Assembly (NCBI GenBank): GCA_937911325.1 | Contig: CALDSD010000098.1 | Span: 34,322-98,321, forward strand | Source: an uncultured Neomegalonema sp. | GTDB taxonomy: Bacteria > Pseudomonadota > Alphaproteobacteria > Rhodobacterales > Rhodobacteraceae | Direction of reading: 5' to 3' | Length of the DNA stretch: 64,000 nucleotides | Part shown: positions 17,861 through 26,499 of the stretch, piece after piece | How positions within the stretch are numbered: position 1 is the stretch's first letter | Layout: each line of letters opens with the position of its first letter | The notes under the pieces: model-generated | The model's input: the letters and a program-made list of their open reading frames with translations, nothing else | The model's database searches: none | What the model was told of the DNA's origin: nothing | Program-made: the position numbers and the translations under genes

Positions 17861-18172
17861 ATGACCTTTTTGCGTACCGCGACCGTTTTGGCGATTCTGG
17901 CTGTTTCAGCGGCCCCCGCGCTGGCCAATAGCGACGGGTTTTCAGGGTTCGGTCCTGATGCGCCTCCAGGGGTGACGACGCCGGATCTCGCGGTGGATCC
18001 AGATCTGCGCGATCGCGAGTCGATTCGGGTTTACGGCGATGAAGTCCGCCTGCAGGGCGATCAGCCGTTTACGCCGATCAACGAATTCGCTGGACAGACT
18101 TACAAGACCGACCCGGGCATCATCGGCGGCGCGTTGGGCCGTTTCAAGAACTCGATTTTCGGCGGCGAGTAA
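17861..18172 (+). CDS. Small secreted protein of unknown function
   Basis: 103 residues from the ATG at 17861, preceded by a strong Shine-Dalgarno AAGGGGAG at 17847-17854. Residues 1-22 form a Sec signal peptide (MTFLRTATVLAILAVSAAPA, then LA) with cleavage likely before NSDG. The mature part is proline- and aspartate-rich, without cysteines or a known domain. It has its own leader and lies between gatC and gatA, although it has no evident link to tRNA amidation. Its product is presumably periplasmic. Confidence 0.7.
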   Translation: MTFLRTATVLAILAVSAAPALANSDGFSGFGPDAPPGVTTPDLAVDPDLRDRESIRVYGDEVRLQGDQPFTPINEFAGQTYKTDPGIIGGALGRFKNSIFGGE

Positions 18173-18271
18173 GGGGAACGGCGGTTTCACCCGCCAAGGA
18201 ACAGCACAGGTCGATCAACACAGGCATTGAAGAGATGGAAGCGTCTCGGATAGAGGAGCGGGATTGTCGCC

Positions 18272-18303
18272 GCGCCTCGCCGCCGAGGCGCTTCGTGCTT
18301 TTT
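18272..18303 (+). terminator. Stem-loop with T-run directly before gatA
   Basis: GCGCCTCG (18272-18279) and CGAGGCGC (18284-18291) form a perfect 8-bp stem with a 4-nt loop, followed after 7 nt by TTTTT (18299-18303). It ends 4-5 bases before the first candidate gatA start. It could terminate transcription from the small secreted-protein gene or act as a leader attenuator for gatA. The offset of the T-run weakens the intrinsic-terminator reading. Confidence 0.45.
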
Positions 18304-18307
18304 GATG

Positions 18308-19831
18308 ATGGGGTTTTCGCCCGTGACCGATACGCCCGCCGATCTTCCGAAACTCACCATCGCCGAGGCCCGAGATGGTCTGCGCGCCGGCGCCTTCAGC
18401 TCCCGCGAGGTGACGCAAGCCTGCCTTGACGCGATCGACGCCGCCGATCGCCTGAACGCTGTCGTGCACAAGACGCCCGAAAAGGCTCTGGCGATGGCGG
18501 CGGCGGCGGATGAGCGCCTGAAGGCGGAGGGCGCGGCCGCTCCGGCCCTGTGTGGGATCCCGCTCGGGATCAAAGATCTGTTCTGCACCGAAGGCGTCGC
18601 CAGCCAGGCGGGCTCAAACATCCTTGGCGGGTTCAAACCGCCCTACGAGTCGACGGTCACGCGTCAGCTGTGGGAGCGGGGCGCGGTGATGCTGGGCAAG
18701 CTGAACATGGACGAGTTCGCCATGGGCAGCTCCAACGAAACGTCCTGCTATGGCCCCGTCGCCAATCCATGGCGCGTCGACGGCGGCAACAGCGACCTCA
18801 CGCCCGGCGGGTCGTCCGGCGGCTCGGCCGCAGCGGTTGCGGCGGATCTGTGCCTCGGCGCGACCGGAAACGCTACGGGCGGCTCTATCCGTCAGCCGGC
18901 GGCGTTCACCGGGATTGTCGGCATCAAGCCAACCTATGGGCGGTGCTCGCGGTGGGGGATCGTCGCGTTTGCGTCTTCGCTGGATCAGGCCGGCCCGATG
19001 ACAAAGACGGTCCGCGACGCCGCGATCATGCGTGAGGCGATGTGTGGCGAGGACCCACAGGATTCGACATCCGCAGACATGCCCGTTCCGAACTTCGTGG
19101 CGGCTCTGACCGGAGACATCAAGGGCAAGAAGATCGGCGTGCCGAAGGAGTATCGTCTGGACGGCATGCCCGCTTCGATCGAGAAGCTCTGGGAGCAAGG
19201 CGTCGCCTGGGTGAAGGACGCCGGCGCGGAGATCGTCGACATCTCGCTGCCGCACACCAAATACGCGTTGCCGGTCTATTACATCATCGCCCCGGCGGAG
19301 GCCTCCTCGAACCTCGCCCGTTACGATGGGGTGAAGTATGGCCATCGCGCCGATGCGGCGCCGGGCGACGGCGTCATTGAAATGTACGAGAAGACCCGTG
19401 CCGAGGGGTTTGGATCCGAGGTCAAGAGACGTGTGTTGATCGGCACCTATGTGCTGTCGGCGGGCTATTACGACGCCTACTACTTGCGCGCGCAGAAAGT
19501 CCGCACTCTGATCAAGCAGGACTTTGAAAAGGTCTACGCCGACGGCGTCGATGCGATCCTGACGCCGGCGACGCCGTCGGCCGCCTTTGCTCTGGGCGAT
19601 CCGACCTACGCCGAAGACCCGGTCAAAATGTATCTCAACGACGTCTTCACAGTGACCGTCAACTTGGCGGGACTTCCTGGCGTCTCGATCCCAGCGGGCT
19701 TCGATGAAGAAGGCTTGCCGCTGGGACTTCAGTTGATCGGCCAGCCGTGGGGCGAGGCCGACCTTTTGAACACGGCCTATGCGCTCGAACAGGCTGCCGG
19801 TTTCAGCGCCAAGCCAAAGAGGTGGTGGTGA
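18308..19831 (+). CDS. gatA: Aspartyl/glutamyl-tRNA amidotransferase subunit A
   Basis: About 507 residues of the amidase-signature family. The Ser-cisSer-Lys triad is present: Lys in [10 protein letters not shown], the cis-Ser in [15 protein letters not shown] and the nucleophile region [12 protein letters not shown]. It hydrolyses glutamine and sends ammonia to GatB. The start is uncertain: ATG at 18305/18308 lies just after a hairpin and T-run, while GTG at 18323, with GGGG about 9 nt before it, gives the usual start ([19 protein letters not shown]). The GTGA overlap with the next gene shows coupling. Confidence 0.96.
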   Translation: MGFSPVTDTPADLPKLTIAEARDGLRAGAFSSREVTQACLDAIDAADRLNAVVHKTPEKALAMAAAADERLKAEGAAAPALCGIPLGIKDLFCTEGVASQAGSNILGGFKPPYESTVTRQLWERGAVMLGKLNMDEFAMGSSNETSCYGPVANPWRVDGGNSDLTPGGSSGGSAAAVAADLCLGATGNATGGSIRQPAAFTGIVGIKPTYGRCSRWGIVAFASSLDQAGPMTKTVRDAAIMREAMCGEDPQDSTSADMPVPNFVAALTGDIKGKKIGVPKEYRLDGMPASIEKLWEQGVAWVKDAGAEIVDISLPHTKYALPVYYIIAPAEASSNLARYDGVKYGHRADAAPGDGVIEMYEKTRAEGFGSEVKRRVLIGTYVLSAGYYDAYYLRAQKVRTLIKQDFEKVYADGVDAILTPATPSAAFALGDPTYAEDPVKMYLNDVFTVTVNLAGLPGVSIPAGFDEEGLPLGLQLIGQPWGEADLLNTAYALEQAAGFSAKPKRWW

Positions 19832-20304
19832 GCGACATCCGGCTGCGCCCCGCCGCCCCGGCGGACCGGATTTCGGTCTTGAACATGACGGACCAGCTGG
19901 CGAGCTTTGAGCCGCCGGCGTGGCGCAGCCGCGAGATGATCGCGCACGGCGACAAACCGGGCATCAGGGCGCATTTCGAGCAGCGACCGGGACGCAGCGA
20001 AGCCGATCTTACGGTGGCGACAGCGGGAAACGGGGCGCTGCTCGGGTTCGTCTGGACCATCGCAAAGACGGATTTCTTCACCGGCGAGCGCACCGCGCAT
20101 CTCGAGGTGCTGGTCGTCGACGCGGGCGCGAGGGGGCGCGGGCTTGGGCGATTGTTGCTCGCCCGCTCGGAGGAATGGGCGCGAGAGATCGGCGCCGGAC
20201 TGCTGACGCTCAACTCTTTCCCCAGCAATGGGGCCGCACGCGGTCTTTATGAGGCGAACGGCTTTGAGGTCGAGCTGCTGCGATACGCCAAACCGCTGGA
20301 CTGA
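19828..20304 (+). CDS. GNAT-family N-acetyltransferase
   Basis: 158 residues from the GTG at 19828, which overlaps the gatA stop (GTGA). GNAT features are [28 protein letters not shown] (acetyl-CoA pyrophosphate loop RGRGLG) and the C-terminal [24 protein letters not shown]. It transfers an acetyl group from acetyl-CoA to an amine of unknown identity. It is co-translated with gatA and with the small gene that follows (TGATG overlap). Confidence 0.88.
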   Translation: MSDIRLRPAAPADRISVLNMTDQLASFEPPAWRSREMIAHGDKPGIRAHFEQRPGRSEADLTVATAGNGALLGFVWTIAKTDFFTGERTAHLEVLVVDAGARGRGLGRLLLARSEEWAREIGAGLLTLNSFPSNGAARGLYEANGFEVELLRYAKPLD

Positions 20305-20570
20305 TGCCCCGATCGCCGCGTTTTGTAACCTTCGACCCCGAACAGCTGAGACTGGCGTTGGGCGACATGGCGGACCCTCTCGGCGAACAACCGATCATCC
20401 GGCGTGCGCTCAAGGGGCGCCCGCTAGACCGGGCGCAGCAAGCCTGGTTGAAAAAGAAGCTTCTGCGCGCCTGGCTTCCGGACGAGGTCGACCATCGCTC
20501 CGGCGCGTACGCCAAGGCAAAGCGCGAGATCCGTTTGCTGTTGCACAGGGCCTCCCGCCCAACCGCTTGA
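20304..20570 (+). CDS. Small protein of unknown function
   Basis: 88 residues, very basic, with no signal peptide or membrane segment. The ATG overlaps the stop of the GNAT gene (TGATG), which supports real translation. Short helical stretches such as LDRAQQAWLKKKLLRAWLP are visible but no known domain. It is likely a small alphaproteobacterial protein in the gatA-GNAT operon; function unknown. Confidence 0.6.
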   Translation: MPRSPRFVTFDPEQLRLALGDMADPLGEQPIIRRALKGRPLDRAQQAWLKKKLLRAWLPDEVDHRSGAYAKAKREIRLLLHRASRPTA

Positions 20571-20631
20571 TGCGCGCCTGGTTTTGATCGGGTAGTCTAT
20601 CGGCTCGCAACGCAGGCTCGGAGTTTCAGAC

Positions 20632-21336
20632 ATGACCACTTGGAAAATCACTTGGCTCGGCCATTCGGGCTTTCGCATCGAGACGAGCGGGCAGGTTCTG
20701 CTGATCGATCCGTGGCTTCGCGGCAATCCGAGTTTTGACGAGAGCCGGTTCGATGAGGCGGTCGCGGGCGCGACTCACATCCTTCTGAGCCATGGGCACG
20801 ACGACCACGCCTCCTCCGCGAAGGAGATCGCCGAGAAGACCGGCGCGACGGTCATCGGCATCTACGACATGATCAGCTTTCTCGGCATTGACGGCGCTGT
20901 GGGCATGAACAAGGGGGGCACGGTCGATCTTGGCGCTGACGGGGGCGCGGTGGCGGCGACCCTGGTCCATGCGGTGCACAGCTCTTCGACGATGGTCGAC
21001 GGAAAGCCGGTCTACCTTGGCGGCGAAGGCGGCTGGATGATCGAGTCGGGTGGGGAGACGCTCTATTTCATGGGCGACACGGATGTTTTCGCCGACATGG
21101 AGATCCTTGAGGATCTGCACCACCCGGTCATCGGGATCGTCACGATCGGCGGGCATTTCACAATGGGCGCGCGACGGGCGGCCTATGCATGCAAGAAGTT
21201 CTTCGACTTCGCAGCCGTCATCCCATGTCACTACGGCACGTTCCCGCTTCTCGCGCAGTCCGCGGACGACTTCGCCGCCGAGATGAGCGGCGTGCGCGTC
21301 GAGGCGCCGGCTGTGATGGAGACGATAGAGCTTTGA
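20632..21336 (+). CDS. UPF0173-type metal-dependent hydrolase (MBL fold)
   Basis: 234 residues, typical of the UPF0173/YtkL family. Visible motifs are WLGHSGFRIET and IDPWLRGNPSF at the N terminus, the metal motif SHGHDDHASSA, then GDTDVFADME, GGHFTMGARRAAYA and PCHYGTFPLL. All metal-binding His and Asp positions look intact, unlike the MBL protein at 10816. It is a cytoplasmic hydrolase with unknown physiological substrate. The secreted-protein gene starts 2 bp after its stop. Confidence 0.9.
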   Translation: MTTWKITWLGHSGFRIETSGQVLLIDPWLRGNPSFDESRFDEAVAGATHILLSHGHDDHASSAKEIAEKTGATVIGIYDMISFLGIDGAVGMNKGGTVDLGADGGAVAATLVHAVHSSSTMVDGKPVYLGGEGGWMIESGGETLYFMGDTDVFADMEILEDLHHPVIGIVTIGGHFTMGARRAAYACKKFFDFAAVIPCHYGTFPLLAQSADDFAAEMSGVRVEAPAVMETIEL

Positions 21337-21338
21337 CC

Positions 21339-22058
21339 ATGAAGATCGTGCGGAATGCGTTGGTTTTTGTAGTTCTGACGATTCCTGCTTCTGGCGTCGC
21401 GGCGCAGAGTTGCGACTCCCCGAGCGACGACTGCGGCCGCCTGATTTCTGCTTCTTGCCTCAAGCGCGCCGGAGCGGGCGTTCTCGAGGCCGGCGCGGCG
21501 CCTGGAGAGACGAGTGTCGCAGCTGTCGGTGACAGTTGCGCCAAGCAATTCGACGACTACCGCGCTTGTCTCACAGAAGTAACCAAGCGCTGCGGCGCCG
21601 CTCCGGCGGCGCGAGCGGGAGCAAGCGACTGCACTCCGTTTCAGGAGCAGGCGTTGTTTCAAGCGGCGCAGTCTGATCCTGCGCGCATAGCGTCGTTTGA
21701 AACCGCTTGTCCTAACAGCCCTTTGTTGGCGCTGTTAGATGACCGCGTCACAACCACCGTCGGGGTGAGCGAAGCGCTTCTGAGGATCGATGTGGATGCA
21801 GGCTATTCGGTCACTGACAGCTGTACGATCTCAGTTCCGCTGACGGATGGCCGCGTGGATTTTTCAGATGGGGTCACCTGTGGCGACTCGGTGATCCAGC
21901 TGACGTTGAAGGCGACGCCCGATGGGGATCTAGAGGATGGTCGCGTCGTGTTTGAAACCCAAGGCGGGTGGCCCCTGATTGTTAGTCTGTCCGGAAGCGA
22001 TTGGAGCTTCTCAGGGCGCCGCAGAGCCAATCAGGCGTTAGTTGTCCGAGTCGACTGA
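21339..22058 (+). CDS. Secreted cysteine-rich protein of unknown function
   Basis: 239 residues from the ATG at 21339, two bases after the UPF0173 stop. A signal peptide (MKIVRNALVFVVLTIPASGV) is followed by AAQ and a mature region with paired cysteines in the first half (SCDSPSDDC, SCLKRAG, DSCAKQF, RCGAAP, SDC). The second half is beta-rich (IDVDAGYSVTDSCTISVPL and SLSGSDWSFSGRR). Probably periplasmic. I do not recognise the family. Confidence 0.65.
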   Translation: MKIVRNALVFVVLTIPASGVAAQSCDSPSDDCGRLISASCLKRAGAGVLEAGAAPGETSVAAVGDSCAKQFDDYRACLTEVTKRCGAAPAARAGASDCTPFQEQALFQAAQSDPARIASFETACPNSPLLALLDDRVTTTVGVSEALLRIDVDAGYSVTDSCTISVPLTDGRVDFSDGVTCGDSVIQLTLKATPDGDLEDGRVVFETQGGWPLIVSLSGSDWSFSGRRRANQALVVRVD

Positions 22059-22176
22059 CCCCCCTGCGAAGAGCGTCGATGATCCGAGCTGGACAAGGGC
22101 CTCGGTCGGCGTTTGCCGCTTACCATTAAGCCGCCGCCGCTTGCCGTGTCGAGACCACGTGAACGTCGAGGCCACG

Positions 22177-22632
22177 TCAACGTCGTCGCTCAAAAAAGTC
22201 GCGCAGAAGCTGCGCGCTTTCCTCTCCCGCAATGCCGCCATAGACCTCGGGCGCATGGTGGCAGGTTGGGTGTGAAAAGACGCGCGGCCCATGCTCGACA
22301 CCGCCGCTTTTGGGGTCTTCGGCGCCGTAGTAGACCCGCCTCAGGCGCGCCGCGGAGATGGCTCCGGCGCACATCGGACAGGGTTCCAGCGTGACATAGA
22401 GATCAAGACCCGTCAGGCGCTCGGCGCCGCGCGTCGCGCAGGCGTCTCGAATGGCGAGGATCTCTGCATGCGCCGTAGGATCGTTGAGCTCTCGGGGCCG
22501 ATTGCCGGCGCGGGCGACGATCTCGCCCAGCGTTGGGTCGACGATCACTGCGCCCACCGGCGTTTCGCCGCGCTCGCCAGAGGCGCGGGCCTCTTCCAGC
22601 GCCGCGTCCATGAAACTCGTGAAGCTGCTCAT
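22177..22632 (-). CDS. tadA: tRNA-specific adenosine deaminase
   Basis: 151 residues. The zinc deaminase motifs are HAEILAIRDA (ligand His plus catalytic Glu) and PCPMCAGAI (two Cys ligands), and GNRPRELNDPTAHAE is typical of TadA. It converts adenosine 34 of tRNA-Arg(ACG) to inosine and is normally essential. Its ATG overlaps the stop of the GNAT gene upstream by 4 bp. Near its 3' end is an imperfect direct repeat, CCACGTGAACGTCG (22155-22168) and CCACGTCAACGTCG (22172-22185). Confidence 0.93.
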   Translation of the reverse strand: MSSFTSFMDAALEEARASGERGETPVGAVIVDPTLGEIVARAGNRPRELNDPTAHAEILAIRDACATRGAERLTGLDLYVTLEPCPMCAGAISAARLRRVYYGAEDPKSGGVEHGPRVFSHPTCHHAPEVYGGIAGEESAQLLRDFFERRR

Positions 22633-23180
22633 ATCTCTCGACGATAAACCACATGTCGCAACTCCGCCCAGAGCGCGTCGCGTTCATACACGAAACCAAG
22701 CTTCTCCATCACACGGATCGACGCCGCGTTGCCGGGAAGGGTCCAGCTCGCGACCGAGGGCGCCAGGCCGGGAGCGTCTTGCGTAAGGACTTTTCGCATC
22801 GCCTCTGTCGCATAGCCTTTGCCTTGATAGGCTGGCAAGATCGCCCAAAGCGCTTCTATTTCATCGAAGCCGTGAAACCGAGAGCGTCGCAGTCCCGCGT
22901 AGCCGATCTCCCTTGGACCGGTCGCCCTCAACACGTATGGGCCGAAGCCGTCCGCCGCCCAGGACTCGGCGAGACGGTTCGCGATGCCCTGCGAGCGGGC
23001 CTCTGACGCCGGGATCTGCCCGGGGCCTTCGGGCCCGCGCAACCACGGGCCTGAGGCTGGATCCGTCTGCAGCGCGTGGATAAGGGGCCAGTCCGCGCGC
23101 GTGAACGGCCGGCCGGTCAGCCGGTCAGTCTTGAGCACGGGCGCCGCCATGGCGCCGCTGTCGCCGATCGTCTCGTCCAT
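22629..23180 (-). CDS. GNAT-family N-acetyltransferase (RimJ/RimL-like)
   Basis: 183 residues from the ATG at 23178-23180; the frame is open further upstream but there it runs through the divergent pseudouridine synthase. It has the RimJ/RimL-type opening LKTDRLTGRPFTRADWPLI, the acetyl-CoA motif AYQGKGYATEAMRKVL and the tail NAASIRVMEKLGFVYERDAL. It may acetylate a protein N terminus or a small molecule. It is translationally coupled to tadA (4-bp overlap) and divergent from the RluB-like gene 60 bp away. Confidence 0.88.
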   Translation of the reverse strand: MDETIGDSGAMAAPVLKTDRLTGRPFTRADWPLIHALQTDPASGPWLRGPEGPGQIPASEARSQGIANRLAESWAADGFGPYVLRATGPREIGYAGLRRSRFHGFDEIEALWAILPAYQGKGYATEAMRKVLTQDAPGLAPSVASWTLPGNAASIRVMEKLGFVYERDALWAELRHVVYRREI

Positions 23181-23240
23181 AACCGGATCATGCGCGTGAG
23201 AGCGTTTGCGCTTCAAGCGCTGCAGAGGATAGAGAAGCGC

Positions 23241-24095
23241 ATGACGGACGTTTCCAATCCAAATCAGCCGCAACGCATCGCCAAAGTTCTTGCGCGCGCC
23301 GGCGTCGCCTCCCGCCGGGACGCCGAGCGCATGATTGCGGCCGGGCGGGTCTCGGTGAATGGGGAGACGCTCAGCAGTCCCGCTCGCAACGTCACCGCGT
23401 CGGACGTCATTCTCGTCGACGACAAGCCCATCGCCGCAACTGAGCCCTCGCGTCTTTGGCGCTACCACAAGCCCAGCGGACTGGTGACGACGGCGCGAGA
23501 CGAGAAGGGGCGGGAGACGATTTTTGATCATCTGCCGGATGGTCTGCCGCGAGTGATGCCGGTCGGACGCCTCGATCTGACGTCGGAAGGGTTGTTGCTG
23601 CTGACCAATGCCGGCGAGTTGAAGCGCCGGCTTGAACTGCCGTCGACCGGCTGGGTCCGCAAGTACCGGGTGCGCGTTCACGGCGAACCGACGGCGGACA
23701 AGCTGAAGCCTCTGATCGAGGGCATGACGGTGGACGGCGTGCGGTATCTGCCGATGCTGGTGACCGTTGATCGACAGCAGGGAGCCAACGCTTGGCTGAC
23801 CGTGGGGTTGCGTGAAGGCAAGAACCGAGAGATCCGCCGCGCCATGGACGCCGTGGGATTGCCGGTGACGCGATTGATCCGGACGGCTTACGGGCCGTTC
23901 CGTCTTGGAGAGCTGGGCAAGGGCGGCGTGGAGGAAGTGCGCGCGCGGGCGATGAAGCAGCATCTCGGCCTTGATCTGGAGACCCCGCATCAGCGTGAGC
24001 AGAGCGCCCGCGAAAAGACGGGTTCGCAGCGCCGCAGCTCGGCTAAACCTCCCGCCAGCGCCGTCTCGCCACGCGGCCGTCGGCGTTCGTCCTGA
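23241..24095 (+). CDS. RsuA/RluB-family 23S/16S rRNA pseudouridine synthase
   Basis: 284 residues from the ATG at 23241; an in-frame ATG at 23190 would add 17 residues. An S4-type RNA-binding domain (RIAKVLARAGVASRRDAERMI) precedes the catalytic domain with the active-site Asp in GRLDLTSEGLLLLTNAGEL, then VRKYRVRVHG and EGKNREIRRAMDAVGLPVTRLIR. It isomerises uridine in rRNA, most likely RluB-like given the length and the basic tail. The low-complexity tail (RRSSAKPPASAVSPRGRRRSS) overlaps the convergent downstream gene by 53 bp. Confidence 0.92.
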   Translation: MTDVSNPNQPQRIAKVLARAGVASRRDAERMIAAGRVSVNGETLSSPARNVTASDVILVDDKPIAATEPSRLWRYHKPSGLVTTARDEKGRETIFDHLPDGLPRVMPVGRLDLTSEGLLLLTNAGELKRRLELPSTGWVRKYRVRVHGEPTADKLKPLIEGMTVDGVRYLPMLVTVDRQQGANAWLTVGLREGKNREIRRAMDAVGLPVTRLIRTAYGPFRLGELGKGGVEEVRARAMKQHLGLDLETPHQREQSAREKTGSQRRSSAKPPASAVSPRGRRRSS

Positions 24096-24765
24096 CAGGA
24101 TTGAACCGAGACGCCGGCGCGTAACCCGCGCGCAGGGCGTCGACGATGCTCTGCGGCGTAATCACCTGCGCGGGCCCGGTCATGCGGGGCACGGCGGCGA
24201 CGTAGCCGCCATAGCTCCATTGCAAAAGACAATCGTCTCGCACCATCCATGGCGAGCCCTGAAACAGCACCAGCGCGCCGTTTGGCAATGTTTCGAGCGG
24301 CGCAAGGTGGAGCCGTTTGCGTCGGGCCTCCAAGCGCTCTGGATGGAGCGCCGCGTCCATCTCGTCGGCTTTGGGCGGGGCGTCGAGAGACTTGGCTTTC
24401 GCCCACGCCGCCGCGAACGCATTCGCATCCGTGCGCCGGCATTCGAAACAGGGGCGATGTCCCGCCGCCAGCGCGGTCGGCTCGTCCATGAAAAACAGCT
24501 CTGTGTAGCCGGCGCCCATCACGTTTCGCCGGCGATCGCGAAACGTCAGGCGGCAGGCGATCCATCGGCGCGAGGCCCATTGTCGCCGAAGGGTTTGCGC
24601 ATCGTCGTGCAGTCGTCCTCCGCGATTGCCCATCAAGGCGCCGCGCTCGGCCGTCGCGACGATCCGCCCAAGCGGGTCGACCCGGTTCTGAAGCGGTGAA
24701 CGTCTTGAAGCAGAGGCGCCAATCGTCCTGCGTTCGACGGGCTCGTCTTGGGGAGTGTCCGGCAT
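24043..24765 (-). CDS. Conserved protein of unknown function
   Basis: 240 residues from the ATG at 24763-24765 (the frame opens at a TTG at 24798). The centre carries a distinctive block, MGAGYTELFFMDEPTALAAG followed by HRPCFECRRTDANAF, with a CxxC-like pair, and later NGALVLFQGSPWMVRDD. I recall this block in unannotated alphaproteobacterial proteins, but no function. No signal peptide. Its 3' end overlaps the RluB-like gene tail to tail by 53 bp. Confidence 0.7.
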   Translation of the reverse strand: MPDTPQDEPVERRTIGASASRRSPLQNRVDPLGRIVATAERGALMGNRGGRLHDDAQTLRRQWASRRWIACRLTFRDRRRNVMGAGYTELFFMDEPTALAAGHRPCFECRRTDANAFAAAWAKAKSLDAPPKADEMDAALHPERLEARRKRLHLAPLETLPNGALVLFQGSPWMVRDDCLLQWSYGGYVAAVPRMTGPAQVITPQSIVDALRAGYAPASRFNPVRTNADGRVARRRWREV

Positions 24766-24870
24766 GCTGAGTTTCGATGCGATCCGCGTGATGCGCAAAG
24801 ACTAGGCGACCACGACGCCCGCGTCCGCCTAAAGCTTGCGAAAAGCTTCGGTTTTTTGCATCAGCGACGC

Positions 24871-25626
24871 ATGTCCCAGCCGACGCCCTTCGCCGCCGAT
24901 GCTTTCGCCGCGCCAGACGTCACGCTCGCGCCGTCGCCCAATCGGGAAGCGCGGTTGGGCGGGCGCGCGCCTGATCTGGTGGTCTTACACTACACGGGCA
25001 TGCGGACTGCGCAGGAGGCTCTCGCCCGCTTGCGCGACGCGTCCGCCAAGGTCAGTTCCCATTACGTGATTGCGCAGACGGGCGAAGTGTTTGGGCTGGT
25101 CCCTGAGGCTGAGCGCGCCTGGCACGCCGGCGTGTCCTCGTGGGAGGGGCAGGAAGATGTGAACAGCCGCGCGATCGGCGTAGAGCTCGTCAATCCGGGG
25201 CATCCCTGGGACGGTTCACCGGAAGGATATGCGCCATTTCCGGATCGTCAGATGACTGCGCTGGAGCGCGTTTTAACGCGAGTACTTGAGCAGTGGCGTC
25301 TTCCTCCTTCCGCCGTCGTGGCGCATTCCGACGTGGCGCCCGGCCGGAAGATAGACCCTGGGGAAAAGTTTGACTGGCTTCGGCTCGCTCGATCAGGGCT
25401 GGGGCTCGGCCCACCCCATGCCATCGCGAGGTCCGGAGAATGCTCCTGGGCGTCGTTTCGGCGCGCGGCGACGGAGTTCGGGTATGGCGATTGGGCGGAT
25501 GAGGCGGTTTTAGACGCGTTTCGACGTCGGTTTCGTCCGACGGCTTTGGCGCGTGCCTTTGAAGCCGACGACATCGATGTGATGCGCGCCGTCGTACGAG
25601 TGAAATCGCAGTCAAAACACATCTGA
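24871..25626 (+). CDS. N-acetylmuramoyl-L-alanine amidase (AmpD/AmiD family)
   Basis: 251 residues from the ATG at 24871. The Amidase_2 zinc domain is shown by LVVLHYTGM (first His ligand), SSHYVIAQTGEVFGLV, WHAGVSSWEG and VNSRAIGVELVNPG. The remaining ligands are in VVAHSDVAPGRKIDPGEKFDW. The C-terminal about 60 residues look like a degenerate peptidoglycan-binding domain (ATEFGYGDWADEAVLDAFRRRF). It cleaves the lactyl-amide bond of muropeptides in cell-wall recycling. No signal peptide is evident, favouring a cytoplasmic AmpD-like role. Confidence 0.9.
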   Translation: MSQPTPFAADAFAAPDVTLAPSPNREARLGGRAPDLVVLHYTGMRTAQEALARLRDASAKVSSHYVIAQTGEVFGLVPEAERAWHAGVSSWEGQEDVNSRAIGVELVNPGHPWDGSPEGYAPFPDRQMTALERVLTRVLEQWRLPPSAVVAHSDVAPGRKIDPGEKFDWLRLARSGLGLGPPHAIARSGECSWASFRRAATEFGYGDWADEAVLDAFRRRFRPTALARAFEADDIDVMRAVVRVKSQSKHI

Positions 25627-25726
25627 ATCGCCTCGGGACGATCCGTCTAGATGCGATGTCGGTAACATTGTCACACGCACCACGGAATGCATACTAATCA
25701 AACATATTGTGGCTCCTGCGTGGCTA

Positions 25727-25755
25727 TTGACGTGATATTGTCCCACCGCTAGTGC
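25727..25755 (+). promoter_or_regulatory. Candidate sigma-70 promoter for pcm-tolC
   Basis: TTGACG (25727-25732) and TAGTGC (25750-25755) with a 17-bp spacer lie 42 bp upstream of the methyltransferase start, in a 170-bp AT-richer gap. The -35 match is good and the -10 is poor, so this is a tentative call. Confidence 0.3.
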
Positions 25756-25796
25756 GTTGTGCGAGGTTTTATCCGGCTCGAGATAAGGGGTGGCCG

Positions 25797-26468
25797 ATGG
25801 CTGTGGAGACAGGCGGCGGGATGTCGGTTGAGGCGCGCCGCAACATGGTGGATTGCCAGATCCGGCCGTCGGATGTGACGCGCTTGGACTTGATCGAAGC
25901 CATGCTCTGGGCTCCGCGCGAGTTCTTGTTGCCAAAGTCCCGCCGGGCGACAGCCTATGTCGGCGAACATATTGAAATTGCTTCGGGACGGTATGAACTC
26001 GACCCGCGCGTGCTGGCGAAGATGATCGACGCGACCAAAGTGAGTTCGGATGATCTCGTGCTTGTGGTCGGGGGCGGATACGGCTACGCCGCGGCGATTT
26101 TTTCCCGGCTCGCAGCTGCGGTGATCTCGCTTGAAGAAGACGCTGGGATGTCGCAAGCCGCTCAAACCGTTCTGGCGGAGCTGAGCGCCGACAACGTGAT
26201 CTCGGCGCAGGGAGCGCTGTCGCACGGCTGCGCTGATCATGCGCCCTATGACGTGATCCTGGTCAACGGCGCGGTCTCTGAAACGCCTGGCGTTTTGATT
26301 GACCAACTCGCGGACGGAGGGCGGCTGACGCAGATCCGGATGTCCGGGGCGGTGGGCCAGTGCGAAACCATCGTGAAATCGGAAGCGACCCAAGGCGCGC
26401 GTCGCGACTTTGACGCCACCGCGCCGTTGTTGCCTGGCTTTCAGAAGGGCGAAGTCTTTGAACTCTAA
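25797..26468 (+). CDS. Protein-L-isoaspartate O-methyltransferase-family protein
   Basis: 223 residues from the ATG at 25797, with Shine-Dalgarno AAGGGG at 25785-25790. The family opening MVDCQIRPSDVT and PREFLLP, AYVGEHIEIASGRYELDPRVLAKM is typical of the alphaproteobacterial Pcm-like group found before tolC. The SAM-binding motif I reads LVVGGGYGYAAAIF. Canonical members repair isoaspartyl residues; this short group is divergent and may have another substrate. tolC starts 31 bp downstream. Confidence 0.85.
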   Translation: MAVETGGGMSVEARRNMVDCQIRPSDVTRLDLIEAMLWAPREFLLPKSRRATAYVGEHIEIASGRYELDPRVLAKMIDATKVSSDDLVLVVGGGYGYAAAIFSRLAAAVISLEEDAGMSQAAQTVLAELSADNVISAQGALSHGCADHAPYDVILVNGAVSETPGVLIDQLADGGRLTQIRMSGAVGQCETIVKSEATQGARRDFDATAPLLPGFQKGEVFEL

Positions 26469-26499
26469 TGCGCGTTTCATCGCAGCAATTCAGGGGTGT

